From the NCBI GenBank assembly GCA_031551125.1, contig JAVBOB010000001.1:1-64000 (forward strand): a stretch of 64,000 bases of DNA, given 5' to 3'. Shown piece by piece: positions 16,461 through 25,726 of this stretch. The notes beneath the pieces were generated by a model. It searched no databases and had not been told where the DNA came from. It worked only from the letters and a program-made list of their open reading frames with translations. A program made the translations under genes and the position numbers. Position 1 is the first letter of the stretch. Each line of letters opens with the position of its first letter. Source of the stretch: JAIRNF01 sp031551125. Its GTDB lineage: Bacteria; Bacteroidota; Bacteroidia; Bacteroidales; UBA932.

Positions 16461-17405
16461 CTACATCATAAAGAACATGGCTACGCCAAGCACGCTGATA
16501 ATTGCGCCAGCTACCTCGCGCGCTGTGATTTTTTGCTTAAACATCCAAGCGGCAGGTATAATAATGATAACGGGAACAAGCGCCATAACGGTTGTGGCAA
16601 TGCCCGTTTCAACGTAACGCACGGCCATTAGCGATAGCGATACGCCCATAAACGGGCCGCAAAACGAACCTACAATAATGCTTCCCATAGCCTTTCGGTC
16701 TTTAAGCGAAGGACGTATGCGGTAGCCCTGCCGAGAGAAGTAGATAACCAGCGCAAAACCTACGATTCCTGCTATAATGCGAATTTGTGTTGCCGCAAAG
16801 GGTATGTAGTATTCACTTACATTCAGTGTAGATGGTATTGATGCTGCATACACTTCCATTCCCTTTTTGCTGAGTACAAGCCCTAAACCTTGCCCAACAG
16901 CTCCGCCTACTGCCAGCAAAACGCCGTATGTAGGTAGCTTTAGCTTCAGGAACGATTTCTTTTCTTCGGCTTCACCGCGCCCAAAAACGGCAAGTCCAAT
17001 ACCTGTCATGGTAACCAGCATGGCCAGCATACCCATGGGTTCAATACGTTCTCCCAAAATAATAAAACCGAAGAAGGTGGCTACCAACGGGGTTATTGTC
17101 ATGATTAGCTGAGAGAAGCGTGCTGTAATAACGAGATAAGAGTGGAACAGGCATAAGTCGCCCAGCACAAAACCAGCGGCTCCGGATAGCAACATCCACA
17201 TCCATGTTTCGGCGTTTGCCCCAACGGGTAGCATGTTTCCGCTGGTAATGTATAGCAGGCAGCCCAACATTAGTCCACCAATAATTAAGCGGAAGATGTT
17301 TACCATTAGTGAGCCTACCCGTTTGCCCGCATACTCGAATGCTAAGGCTGAGCCTGTCCAAAAGAAGGCAACGGCCAGAGAGATAATTCCGCCAAGGTGA
17401 GACAT
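16461..17405 (-). CDS. EamA/DMT-family inner-membrane transporter
   Basis: 314 residues with ten hydrophobic segments in two halves, the usual length and topology of drug/metabolite transporters with duplicated EamA domains. The first half begins LGGIISLAVAFFWTGSALAF and holds the typical LGERIEP loop after TM4. The second half has GVSLSLMAVRYVETGIATTV, with the matching position before the last helices (FKQKITAREVAGAIISVLGV). Substrate cannot be read from sequence. A TACATTTG -7-like box lies on the minus strand at 17438-17445, 33 bases before the start. Single-gene unit. Confidence 0.87.
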   Translation of the reverse strand: MSHLGGIISLAVAFFWTGSALAFEYAGKRVGSLMVNIFRLIIGGLMLGCLLYITSGNMLPVGANAETWMWMLLSGAAGFVLGDLCLFHSYLVITARFSQLIMTITPLVATFFGFIILGERIEPMGMLAMLVTMTGIGLAVFGRGEAEEKKSFLKLKLPTYGVLLAVGGAVGQGLGLVLSKKGMEVYAASIPSTLNVSEYYIPFAATQIRIIAGIVGFALVIYFSRQGYRIRPSLKDRKAMGSIIVGSFCGPFMGVSLSLMAVRYVETGIATTVMALVPVIIIIPAAWMFKQKITAREVAGAIISVLGVAMFFMM

Positions 17406-17563
17406 TTGGTTTAGGTTAAGGGTTGGTTTTTGCTGCGCAAATGTAGCGGATTTTGCAGCACTTGGTATTTCATAAAAGACTTTTCTCGCAATAACAAAAC
17501 CGTGCCTTATATTTTTTATCTTTACCCTTTAAATCATCTCCTTTTCATTCAATCAAAATCACC

Positions 17564-20098
17564 ATGAGAAAAATATTTTTCTTTATTCTTTTGCTTTCCT
17601 GCACATTTACGTTATGGGCAAAGCCCGATACCCTTCAGGTTAAGCAGTGGTCTGTAGCCGAGCCGGTACTAATACAAAAACCGATAATTACAGACACGGT
17701 AAATATTTTTGGCGGTAAGCCGGATAATAAGTTTTTGCTGAAAACACCCGTTTCCGAAGCTGCTTTTAAGCGCAATCAAACCACAGTAGGGGTTGATACC
17801 GCCGGATTTGTAAGTATATCGTCTGTTAAACGAGGAGCAAATACCATTTGCCTGTTTTCATTTGATATTGCTGCACAACGTTACTCAAAGGCAAAGCTGG
17901 TGCTAACCGGGCCTCATGCGCTTGAGGTATATGTGGATGGTAAAAAGGTAGCCGAAAAGCAAACGGTGCAAAAGTCTTTAAAGGAGGCGAAAACTGCCGA
18001 AGCCAGCCTAACGCTTATGCCGCAAACCTACAGCGTTGCCGTTAAGTATTTACTCCCTGCCGAAGATACGCTAGCTCCTATGTTGAAGGCTGTTGTTATA
18101 GCGGAAAAAGGCGCGGAACGTATAGCGTTTGGGACTCAGGCATCTAAAGGCCCTATGACCTTGGAAGGTGTTATGACTGGAGAGCGCACCACGGCTACAA
18201 GTGTATCTCCTGATGGTAAGTATGTGCTTTCATACTCGTTGGTAGGTATGGGTAAAAATAAGCAGCGTTCGGTTTGCAAGGTGTTTGATTATGCCAGCGG
18301 AAAGTTGGTGATGAATACAGACAACAGGGTTAGCTGGATGCCTAAGGGAAGCAAGCTTTACTACACCGTAGAAACGGAAAAAGGAAAGACATTAGTAAGC
18401 CGTGATGTATCGACCATGCAAGAAACAGAGTTGGTTAGCGCGTTACCTGATGGTGCTTTTCGTTGGAGCCCCGATGAGAGCTACCTGATTTTCTCAGCTA
18501 TTGATAAGTCGCCTGAAAATAAAACCGGAATAAACCATATCATTACTCCTGAGGATAGGATTAAGGGATGGAGAGACCGCAGCTTCTTGTATCGTTATGA
18601 TTTAAATACAGGAGTTATGCAGCCGCTTACCTTTGGGTATCGTGGTACGGCATTATCGGCTATCAGCCCCGATAGTAAGTCGATTATTTTTTCTTCATCG
18701 AAAGATGACTATACCGAACGTCCCTTCTCACTCAGCTCATTCTACATGCTGAACTTGGAAACGATGAGGGTTGATACGCTTTGGCAGGATATTAAGTTTG
18801 GTAGCGTGGCGTGCTTTTCGCCTGATGGCAAACAGCTGTTGCTGACCGGAGGTCCTGAAGCATTCAACGGTATAGGTAAAGACCCTAAGGTGGCGGGAAT
18901 TCCTAACAACTACGATGTGCAAGCATTTATCTATGATATTGCATCTAAACAGATAAAAGCTATCACGTTGAACTTTAACCCTTCAATTAAATCGGCTGTT
19001 TGGAATAAGGCTGATAACAACATTTACTTTACAACAGATGATGAAGACCGTGTAAGCTGCTACCGTTATGTAACAACGAAGGGTACGTTTGAGAAGTTGC
19101 CGCTTCCGGTTGATCAGGTTCAAAATTTTAGCATGGTTAATGATAACTTGGCTACAGCTTTTGTAGGACAAAGCATAATACATGTATCGCAGCTGTTTAA
19201 GTTCGATGCAAAGAGCGGAAAGTCAACAGTACTCTACGCTCCTGCAAACGAGTGGATGGATAAGTTAAGCCTAAGTACGGTGGAAGATTGGAGTTTCAAC
19301 AGCGTTGATGGAACGGCTATCAAAGGGTATTTCTTTAAACCGTATAACTTTGATCCGGCAAAAAAATATCCGCTTATTGTTTACTACTATGGTGGTACAA
19401 CGCCCGTTGGTCGTGCGTTTGAAGGTCGCTACCCCTTCCATATATATGCTTCCATGGGCTATGTGGTGTACGTACTACAACCCAGCGGAACCATTGGTTT
19501 TGGGCAACAGTTTTCTGCGCGGCACGTAAACGCATGGGGACAAAAAACGGCCGATGATATTATTGACGGAGTGAAGAAATTCTGTGATGCTCACAGCTAT
19601 GTTGACAGAACGAAGATTGGCTGTCTTGGCGCTTCATACGGCGGGTTTATGACAATGTACCTGCAAACACGTACGGATATTTTTGCAGCAGCAGTATCGC
19701 ATGCGGGGATTAGCGATGTTACCAGCTACTGGGGTGAAGGATACTGGGGCTACAGCTATAACTCGGTGGCTGCTGCCGATTCTTACCCGTGGAGCAATAA
19801 AGATTTATTTGTAGGGCAAAGTCCGCTTTTCTCAGCCGATAAGATTAAAACACCGATACTTTTGCTGCATGGTGCTGCCGATACCAACGTTCCTACCGGA
19901 GAAAGTATTCAGATGTTTAATGCGCTAAAGCTATTAGGCAAGCAGGTCGAATTGGTTACGTTTGACGGGCAAGACCACTTTATTATTGACGCTGATAAGC
20001 GCATACACTGGCAAAACAGCATTTTTGCATGGTTTGCGCGTTACCTGCAGGGCGATGATACTTGGTGGTATGACCTGTATCCCAAAAAGAACCTGTAA
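17564..20098 (+). CDS. S9-family (prolyl oligopeptidase/DPP-like) serine peptidase
   Basis: 844 residues with an N-terminal signal peptide (KIFFFILLLSCTFTLWA), so it is exported to the periplasm. The middle (about 200-560) is a beta-propeller with repeats such as SWMPKGSKLYY, RWSPDESYLIF and CFSPDGKQLLL. The C-terminal alpha/beta-hydrolase domain carries the catalytic triad: Ser691 in GASYGG, Asp773 in GAADTN and His805 in GQDHF. The family cleaves short peptides, often after proline or from the N-terminus; exact specificity is not visible. The gene stands alone between the EamA gene and the NfeD/flotillin pair. Confidence 0.92.
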   Translation: MRKIFFFILLLSCTFTLWAKPDTLQVKQWSVAEPVLIQKPIITDTVNIFGGKPDNKFLLKTPVSEAAFKRNQTTVGVDTAGFVSISSVKRGANTICLFSFDIAAQRYSKAKLVLTGPHALEVYVDGKKVAEKQTVQKSLKEAKTAEASLTLMPQTYSVAVKYLLPAEDTLAPMLKAVVIAEKGAERIAFGTQASKGPMTLEGVMTGERTTATSVSPDGKYVLSYSLVGMGKNKQRSVCKVFDYASGKLVMNTDNRVSWMPKGSKLYYTVETEKGKTLVSRDVSTMQETELVSALPDGAFRWSPDESYLIFSAIDKSPENKTGINHIITPEDRIKGWRDRSFLYRYDLNTGVMQPLTFGYRGTALSAISPDSKSIIFSSSKDDYTERPFSLSSFYMLNLETMRVDTLWQDIKFGSVACFSPDGKQLLLTGGPEAFNGIGKDPKVAGIPNNYDVQAFIYDIASKQIKAITLNFNPSIKSAVWNKADNNIYFTTDDEDRVSCYRYVTTKGTFEKLPLPVDQVQNFSMVNDNLATAFVGQSIIHVSQLFKFDAKSGKSTVLYAPANEWMDKLSLSTVEDWSFNSVDGTAIKGYFFKPYNFDPAKKYPLIVYYYGGTTPVGRAFEGRYPFHIYASMGYVVYVLQPSGTIGFGQQFSARHVNAWGQKTADDIIDGVKKFCDAHSYVDRTKIGCLGASYGGFMTMYLQTRTDIFAAAVSHAGISDVTSYWGEGYWGYSYNSVAAADSYPWSNKDLFVGQSPLFSADKIKTPILLLHGAADTNVPTGESIQMFNALKLLGKQVELVTFDGQDHFIIDADKRIHWQNSIFAWFARYLQGDDTWWYDLYPKKNL

Positions 20099-20127
20099 AT
20101 ACGCAGTATAATAGGCACTTGTCTATA

Positions 20128-20160
20128 GTTGTCAAATGCCGCATAATATTTATATATTTG
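20128..20160 (+). promoter_or_regulatory. promoter of the NfeD-like/flotillin pair
   Basis: GTTG at 20128-20131, a 21-base spacer, then TATATTTG at 20153-20160: a good match to the Bacteroidota promoter consensus, 34 bases before the ATG at 20195. Confidence 0.55.
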
Positions 20161-20194
20161 TAGGATAAACAGTGGTTAACTTTAATTTTTAGAT

Positions 20195-20770
20195 ATGGAA
20201 ACTTGGTGGGTTTCGTTGGATATGTTCGAAAAAATAATGTGGTGTATTGCCATTCCTGCCAGCATTATTTTTGTCATTCAAATGGTGATGACATTCTTGG
20301 GAATGGATGCTGACGGTAGTATGGATGGCGATGTAAATATGGATGTTGGCAGCGATACGGAAATGCCCTTCCAGCTATTTACCTTCCGCAACCTGATAAA
20401 CTTCTTTCTCGGCTTCTCATGGACGGGTATATCGTTCTATAATGCTATCGAAAGCAAGTTCTGGCTAACGCTGCTTTCCGGTTTCATGGGCTTTTTGCTG
20501 GTTGCTATTGTAATGGCTATTTTTTATGCGCTCAGCCGCACACAGCAAAGTGGCAATATTGATATTCGGAGTGCGGTTGGTCTTACAGCAACGGTTTACT
20601 ATCCTATACCCGAGGCTTGCACGCGTGCCGGGAAAATACAGGTTAGCATTCAGGGTGCAGTGCGAGAGTACGATGCTATGACCAAAGGCGCAGCCATACC
20701 TACGGGTCGTTTGGTACGTATTTTAGGGGTTGTTGAAGGAAATATTTTAATGGTAGAAGAAGTGATATAA
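20195..20770 (+). CDS. NfeD/YuaF-like membrane protein
   Basis: 191 residues. A membrane segment near residues 14-36 (IMWCIAIPASIIFVIQMVMT) precedes an acidic loop with Asp/Met repeats (DADGSMDGDVNMDVGS). Two more hydrophobic segments follow at about 68-110. The C-terminal ~70 residues (SAVGLTATVYYPIPE to GRLVRILGVVEGNILMVEEV) read as an OB-fold-like NfeD C-terminal domain. NfeD-type proteins are encoded beside flotillins and work with them in membrane microdomains; the same order is seen here with the gene 112 bases downstream. Confidence 0.78.
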   Translation: METWWVSLDMFEKIMWCIAIPASIIFVIQMVMTFLGMDADGSMDGDVNMDVGSDTEMPFQLFTFRNLINFFLGFSWTGISFYNAIESKFWLTLLSGFMGFLLVAIVMAIFYALSRTQQSGNIDIRSAVGLTATVYYPIPEACTRAGKIQVSIQGAVREYDAMTKGAAIPTGRLVRILGVVEGNILMVEEVI

Positions 20771-20772
20771 AG

Positions 20773-20841
20773 AAGGATAAAAGAACATAGATAAAAAGAC
20801 AACAGAAACGTTGGTCTTTGTTCTTATAGTCTTTCATCCTT
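20773..20841 (+). promoter_or_regulatory. imperfect inverted repeat between the NfeD-like gene and the flotillin gene
   Basis: AAGGATAAAAG at 20773 and CTTTCATCCTT at 20831 pair with one mismatch. It could be a processing or attenuation structure inside the operon. The segment GTCTTTGTTCTT within it also occurs in the leader at about 52399. Confidence 0.35.
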
Positions 20842-20882
20842 GTTCTACCGGCATTGATTAATAACTAAAACAATACATAAAA

Positions 20883-22319
20883 ATGAACGAAGTAAGTTTA
20901 ATTGTAGTATTTGCGGTAGTGATATTTGTGAGCTTTGCCGCTATCCTGTCGCGCTATAAGCGTTGTCCATCCGACCGTATATTGGTGGTGTACGGTAAAA
21001 CCGGAAAGAATAAGGACGGCGGAGCAAACTCTGCAAAATGTATTCATGGAGGAGCCGCTTTTATTTGGCCTGTATTTCAGAGCTACTCATTCCTTGATTT
21101 GACACCTATTCCCATAGAGTGTAACCTTACCAATGCGTTGAGTAAGCAAAACATTCGTGTTGACGTGCCTTGTCGTTTTACGGTAGGTATATCAACAGAT
21201 ATGGAAAATATGACCAACGCGGCAGAGCGTTTGCTGGGACTATCGTTGGAGAATATCCAAGACCTTGCAAAAGATATTCTTTTCGGTCAGCTTCGTTTGG
21301 TTATTGCCACAATGGATATTGAGGAAATTAACTCTGACCGTGATAAATTTCTTATCAACGTAAGTCAGAACGTGGAATTGGAGCTTCGTAAAATCGGGTT
21401 AAAGCTCATCAACGTAAACGTTACCGATATTCGTGACGAGTCAGGTTATATTGAAGCGTTGGGTAAGGAAGCCGCCGCAAAAGCTATCAACGAGGCAAAG
21501 AAGAGCGTTGCCGAGCAAAACCGCTTTGGTGAAATTGGTAAGGCTGAAGCCGATAGGGATAAGGACATTCGTATTGCCGAAACGCAACGAGATACCCGCG
21601 TTCGTACTGCCGATGCTAATGCAACTGCCGTACAGGGTGAAAACGTTGCTAAGGTAGCCATCGCAAACTCAGATGCCGAACGCCGTGAACGTGAGGCTGA
21701 AGCCGGCCGCCGTGCTATTGCTGCCGAAAAGGTACAAAGTGCTAAGGCATTAGAAGAAGCATACGCTGCCGAGCGTGCTGCCGAACTGGTACGTGCCGAA
21801 CGTGAGCGTGCGGCGCAGAAGGCAAACATTGTGGTACCTGCCGAAATTGATAAGGAAAAGGTAATTATTGAGGCTGAAGCAGAGGCTGAAACTTTCCGTC
21901 GTAAGGCTAGGGGAGAGGCTGATGCCATATTTGCTAAAATGGAAGCACAGGCAAAGGGTATCAACGAAATTCTTACCAAACAGGCCGACGGTTTCGGTAA
22001 GATTGTAGAAGCCGCTAATAACGATGCTCAGAAAGCCGTATTGCTAATGATTTCTGATAAGCTGCCCGAATTGGTTAAAACGCAGGTTGAGGCCATTAAG
22101 AACCTTAAGATTGATAAGATTACCGTTTGGGACGGACAAAATAGCGCAAACGGTAAAACATCTACCGCTAATTTTGTTTCCGGTTTAATGCAGTCGGTTC
22201 CACCGTTAAACGATTTGTTTAACATGGCAGGTATGCAGCTACCCAGCTACCTTGGTGGTGAGAAGAAAGAAGCTACCGATGTTGAGGATGTTAAGGTAGT
22301 GGAAGACGATAAGAAGTAG
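20883..22319 (+). CDS. floA/yuaG-like: flotillin-like SPFH-domain protein
   Basis: 478 residues. One N-terminal membrane anchor (SLIVVFAVVIFVSFAAIL) is followed by an SPFH/band-7 domain (about 30-220; PSDRILVVYGKTG, then VDVPCRFTVGIST). A long Glu/Ala-rich coiled coil (about 200-360, with EAEAEAETFRRKARGEADAI) leads to a C-terminal assembly region. Flotillins oligomerise at the inner membrane and organise membrane domains. The preceding NfeD-like gene is its usual partner. A strong terminator follows. The exact flotillin subtype cannot be decided by eye. Confidence 0.92.
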   Translation: MNEVSLIVVFAVVIFVSFAAILSRYKRCPSDRILVVYGKTGKNKDGGANSAKCIHGGAAFIWPVFQSYSFLDLTPIPIECNLTNALSKQNIRVDVPCRFTVGISTDMENMTNAAERLLGLSLENIQDLAKDILFGQLRLVIATMDIEEINSDRDKFLINVSQNVELELRKIGLKLINVNVTDIRDESGYIEALGKEAAAKAINEAKKSVAEQNRFGEIGKAEADRDKDIRIAETQRDTRVRTADANATAVQGENVAKVAIANSDAERREREAEAGRRAIAAEKVQSAKALEEAYAAERAAELVRAERERAAQKANIVVPAEIDKEKVIIEAEAEAETFRRKARGEADAIFAKMEAQAKGINEILTKQADGFGKIVEAANNDAQKAVLLMISDKLPELVKTQVEAIKNLKIDKITVWDGQNSANGKTSTANFVSGLMQSVPPLNDLFNMAGMQLPSYLGGEKKEATDVEDVKVVEDDKK

Positions 22320-22346
22320 CAATGAATAAATATCTCACATAGCTAT

Positions 22347-22390
22347 AAAGTGAACAGCCAATCTGAATAAGATTGGCTGTTCACTTTTGC
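22347..22390 (+). terminator. flotillin operon terminator
   Basis: A 17-bp perfect stem (AAAGTGAACAGCCAATC and its complement) with a 7-base loop, then TTTT-rich sequence. It lies 28 bases after the flotillin stop. Confidence 0.85.
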
Positions 22391-22486
22391 AGCAGTTCAA
22401 AAACGATACCTAACAGGTTTTCAAGATCTGTTAAGGCTAAAGTTATCTTATAAAAACAGCAAAATAGGTCTGTATTAAGCGATATT

Positions 22487-23737
22487 TTACCTATTTACCG
22501 TAAATTCTACCAGCTCAATGCGGTTGGTGGATGTACGGATAATACGAATGGTAAATCCGTCGAACGTTAGGATTTGCTTTGGCTTAGGCAGCTCCTCGTT
22601 TCTGTAAATAATGTAACCGGCAAGCGTTTCGTAGTCATCAGATTCAGGAATGTCGAAATGGTATTTTTCATTCAGGTAATCAACCTCGAGCCGTGCAGAG
22701 AAAATGTAGGTTTCGCCAGATATTCTACGCTCAACCAACATGTCAGAATCGTGCTCGTCGTCAATATCGCCTATAATTTCCTCCATAATATCCTCAATAG
22801 TCAGCAAGCCGGATGTCCCGCCAAACTCATCAACCACAACAGCAATAGATTTATGCTCTTTGATGAATAGGGTTTGTAGCTTTTGCGCAGGCATATTTTC
22901 CGGAACAAAACCTATCGGACGTATTAGCTCACGAATATTTTTTTCTTTCTGAAAAAGGTCTTTCGTATGTATGTACCCAAGAATATTATCAATAGAATCG
23001 TTATACACCAAGATACGGGATAAGCCTGAACTGACAAAATGTTCAATAAGCTCAACCTTATCACTATCAACATCAATCGCATTTATTTCTGTTCTAGGAA
23101 TCATACATTCCTTTACACGAACTTCTCCAAACTCAAGCGCATTGCGAAACAGCTCCATTTCCTGCTTATGGTCTTCGGCCTCATCGGTTTCGTTTTCAGC
23201 TAAATCATCAGCCATTCGAAGCAAATCATGTTTTTCAAAAGGAGAAGTTGTGCCGTTTTTGCCCTTTATTCTTGTGTTGGTTAACCGGCTCAACGGCCAC
23301 GTGATAGGGTAAAGTAGTATGTAAAATATGGCGAATGGGAACGACAGTATTCGTAAGTACTTATTGGGGTTTGTGCGAGTTATGGCTTTAGGAATAACAT
23401 CTGCCGTAAAGAGTAAGATGAGTGCAATCAGAATACTTTCAGCTACCAGTATAATGGCAATGGAATCGGTAAGCTTAGACAGTAAGGAGTGAAAAAGTTG
23501 AGCTACAAGCAGGCTGTATGTAACCAGCGTGATAATACTTCCTGTTAAAGTAGTCGCAATTAGCTGCCCCGGATGCTTGGTAAGCAATGTTATAATTTTT
23601 GAATGAAGCCCGTGTTGTTGCTTATCTATCTCAAGACGCAGCTTATTGGAGGCAATAAATGCCATTTCCATTCCTGAGAATAATGCGTACAGCAGCAGTG
23701 TACCAATGGCAATGCAAGCAACTTGTATGGTATCCAT
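22487..23737 (-). CDS. CNNM/CorC-type CBS membrane protein, GldE-like
   Basis: 416 residues. The N-terminal DUF21 (CNNM) transmembrane domain has about four membrane spans to residue 140 (starting VACIAIGTLLLYALFSGME). A CBS pair follows (about 200-325; CMIPRTEINAIDVD and IAVVVDEFGGTSGLLTIED), and then a CorC/HlyC C-terminal domain. The family is linked to divalent-cation (magnesium) transport and, in Bacteroidota, includes the gliding-associated GldE. It is the last gene of a minus-strand set and starts two bases after the LptC-like stop, so co-translation is likely. Whether it is transport or GldE-like is open. Confidence 0.88.
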   Translation of the reverse strand: MDTIQVACIAIGTLLLYALFSGMEMAFIASNKLRLEIDKQQHGLHSKIITLLTKHPGQLIATTLTGSIITLVTYSLLVAQLFHSLLSKLTDSIAIILVAESILIALILLFTADVIPKAITRTNPNKYLRILSFPFAIFYILLYPITWPLSRLTNTRIKGKNGTTSPFEKHDLLRMADDLAENETDEAEDHKQEMELFRNALEFGEVRVKECMIPRTEINAIDVDSDKVELIEHFVSSGLSRILVYNDSIDNILGYIHTKDLFQKEKNIRELIRPIGFVPENMPAQKLQTLFIKEHKSIAVVVDEFGGTSGLLTIEDIMEEIIGDIDDEHDSDMLVERRISGETYIFSARLEVDYLNEKYHFDIPESDDYETLAGYIIYRNEELPKPKQILTFDGFTIRIIRTSTNRIELVEFTVNR

Positions 23738-23739
23738 CT

Positions 23740-24342
23740 CTATGGTATGCTATCTTTTTTACCAAACTTATCTGACTTGTAAAACAGCTCGCTGTTGCGT
23801 ATTTCGTAAAATTCATAGTTTCTAAACCTGTCGTCGGAGCGCATACCACCTTGGGGGTTTAGTGTCATATCCGGAGTGATAATTCTTACCGGGCGATGGG
23901 TATATAACTCTTTCTTTTCAATGTCCCAAAAAATGGTATCGGTAAGCAGCCACTGGTTTTTTATCAGATTGTGTACTATAACGCTGTCTGTTGCCATCCA
24001 TATCTCAGTGGGTTTTTGGTGTTGAATGGCATATTTTGCAAATATGGTAGTTTCGAGCAATGTTGAGTCGTTGTATGTTTCAATGTACCCTCCGCGAGGA
24101 AACTCGTTGTAGGGGCGCTCTTGATTGGTAGTAAAACTTCGTACTTGTGCTGTTCTGATTATGTAACGTACTTTATTGTTAGAAGAGTAGGTCATTGTCA
24201 GGCCATTTACGCTTTGGTCAGGAACATCTGTTCCAATGCCTACGTTATGGGGCACATCTTCCTTACAGGAAAAAAGCATAGTAGCGCTTACCAGAAGCGC
24301 TACTATACATTTGCCATATTGTGTGATTTGCCTAAAGTTCAC
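23740..24342 (-). CDS. lptC: LptC-like LPS-export periplasmic protein
   Basis: 200 residues with a lipoprotein-type signal: hydrophobic residues 10-25 end in LFSC, giving a probable lipidated Cys at about residue 26. The rest is a beta-rich LptA/LptC-like sheet: GLTMTYSSNNKVRYIIRTAQV, YIETYNDSTLLETTIFAKYAI and the ending KELYTHRPVRIITPDM. LptC passes lipopolysaccharide from the inner-membrane LptBFG to LptA. Its location between TPR and CBS genes matches Bacteroidota gene order. Residues 135-165 carry the conserved conversion from WDIEKK to the TPDMTL segment. Confidence 0.82.
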   Translation of the reverse strand: MNFRQITQYGKCIVALLVSATMLFSCKEDVPHNVGIGTDVPDQSVNGLTMTYSSNNKVRYIIRTAQVRSFTTNQERPYNEFPRGGYIETYNDSTLLETTIFAKYAIQHQKPTEIWMATDSVIVHNLIKNQWLLTDTIFWDIEKKELYTHRPVRIITPDMTLNPQGGMRSDDRFRNYEFYEIRNSELFYKSDKFGKKDSIP

Positions 24343-24347
24343 CTCTT

Positions 24348-25703
24348 TTATCTACGACCTCTTATGGTTGTACGTTCGTTAATGATACCGCAGTTTACAG
24401 TATATCCGTCACCTTCTTTCAACCCATTCATAAAGATATCTTCTTTAGTAGGAAAGTATGCGCTGTACTGGTTGATTGACTTATTAACCTCATCGGTCAA
24501 AGACGGATCTTGTTGTTTTGCTCTGCTCAGCACATCAACAACTACCCAAAATACAGCCTTGCTATCTATTTCTCCACAATTTTTTGCTCCGGTAACAGCA
24601 TATTTTGCGTAAACGGTACCAATAATAACGGTTGCGCTACCGTTGTTGGGGTTATGGCTAGCAGCTTGTTTTGCATAGCTGAGCGCTTGCGTTGAGTTGT
24701 TCAGCTGGTTAAGGTACAGTGTAGCTAGCTGTGTTTCAAGCGTTGACTTTTCAATAGGGTCTGTTGCAAAGCCAATAGCATGTTTCATGTATTCGGCAGC
24801 CTTTGCATATTCTTCCTTCAGGATAAACAGGCTGGCTAGCGCCATCGCTGTTTCGGCAGTAGGTTGAGCAGCGTACAAAGCCTCGGCAGCATCGCTGAAC
24901 AGAGGTGTATCTACGCATTTACGTGCTTGCAGCGTATGAACAATCTTACCAAGCAGGTCAATGTCTTTCGGATTAGCTTGGAATTTAGGCGTAAAGAATG
25001 CTACTAAATTGTCGCAAGAGGCAAGCTCTTCAATGGTAATAAACATCCCTTCAATGTTAGCTCTTGCGTCTTCCAACTCTTTATTGCCCGGAGTTTTCTT
25101 TATTAACCCCTCTACTAAACCAAAATATTTTTCGTAAGCAGCCATTACATCATCGGCGCTTTTTACTTTCTTTTCATACATCAGCTTAACTTGTTGAAAA
25201 GCCTGTACAGTCATGCTGGCATCAAAATCGGCATCATCTTTCTTTAAGTTGATGTAGTTATCGATTTCTTTCAAAATCTGCTCATTTCGTTCCGGTGTGA
25301 ACTCAATTAATTTCAATGCTTTCCGGTATGCAACCTGGTCAGAGGACATTACGTTCTTACCCGTAGAGAAGTTTTCGCCCCAAAGATCGTAGCACATCAT
25401 CAACGTATCAACGTATTTCGCTTTAGCTTCTGGAGTTTTTGCAATATTAATTTGATTGATTATGGCTTCAGAACCATAAACATATAGGTTATATGACAGA
25501 GCGGGACATATCTTTACCAGCTCACGCCAGTAGGTCATACACTCATTCAGTTCTCCGCTTGAATATGCTGTTCTTATGAAGCTGTAGTACTTCTTACACT
25601 CATCCGGATTACTTCCATACTTTGGATCTTGAGCAGATGCATTAGTCACAGCCATCAACGCAAGGCTAGCTGCCACTAAGATCGGTTTAAAATACGTTTT
25701 CAT
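24348..25703 (-). CDS. periplasmic TPR protein
   Basis: 451 residues with a signal peptide (PILVAASLALMAVTNASAQ). The mature part is helical, with TPR units such as MALASLFILKEEYAKAAEYMKHA and TLYLNQLNNSTQALSYAKQA. Five bases separate it from lptC and 23 bases from the outer-membrane barrel gene, so it belongs to the same transcript. A protein-assembly or envelope role is likely from context; no enzyme motif is seen. Confidence 0.82.
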   Translation of the reverse strand: MKTYFKPILVAASLALMAVTNASAQDPKYGSNPDECKKYYSFIRTAYSSGELNECMTYWRELVKICPALSYNLYVYGSEAIINQINIAKTPEAKAKYVDTLMMCYDLWGENFSTGKNVMSSDQVAYRKALKLIEFTPERNEQILKEIDNYINLKKDDADFDASMTVQAFQQVKLMYEKKVKSADDVMAAYEKYFGLVEGLIKKTPGNKELEDARANIEGMFITIEELASCDNLVAFFTPKFQANPKDIDLLGKIVHTLQARKCVDTPLFSDAAEALYAAQPTAETAMALASLFILKEEYAKAAEYMKHAIGFATDPIEKSTLETQLATLYLNQLNNSTQALSYAKQAASHNPNNGSATVIIGTVYAKYAVTGAKNCGEIDSKAVFWVVVDVLSRAKQQDPSLTDEVNKSINQYSAYFPTKEDIFMNGLKEGDGYTVNCGIINERTTIRGRR

Positions 25704-25726
25704 TGTCTTGGTTTTTATAAGGTTCT

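Noticed and set aside
21446..21979. A 177-codon minus-strand frame rich in Ser and Ala
   Set aside because: It is the opposite strand of the flotillin coiled coil (Glu/Ala-rich codons). The flotillin protein is well conserved and explains it.
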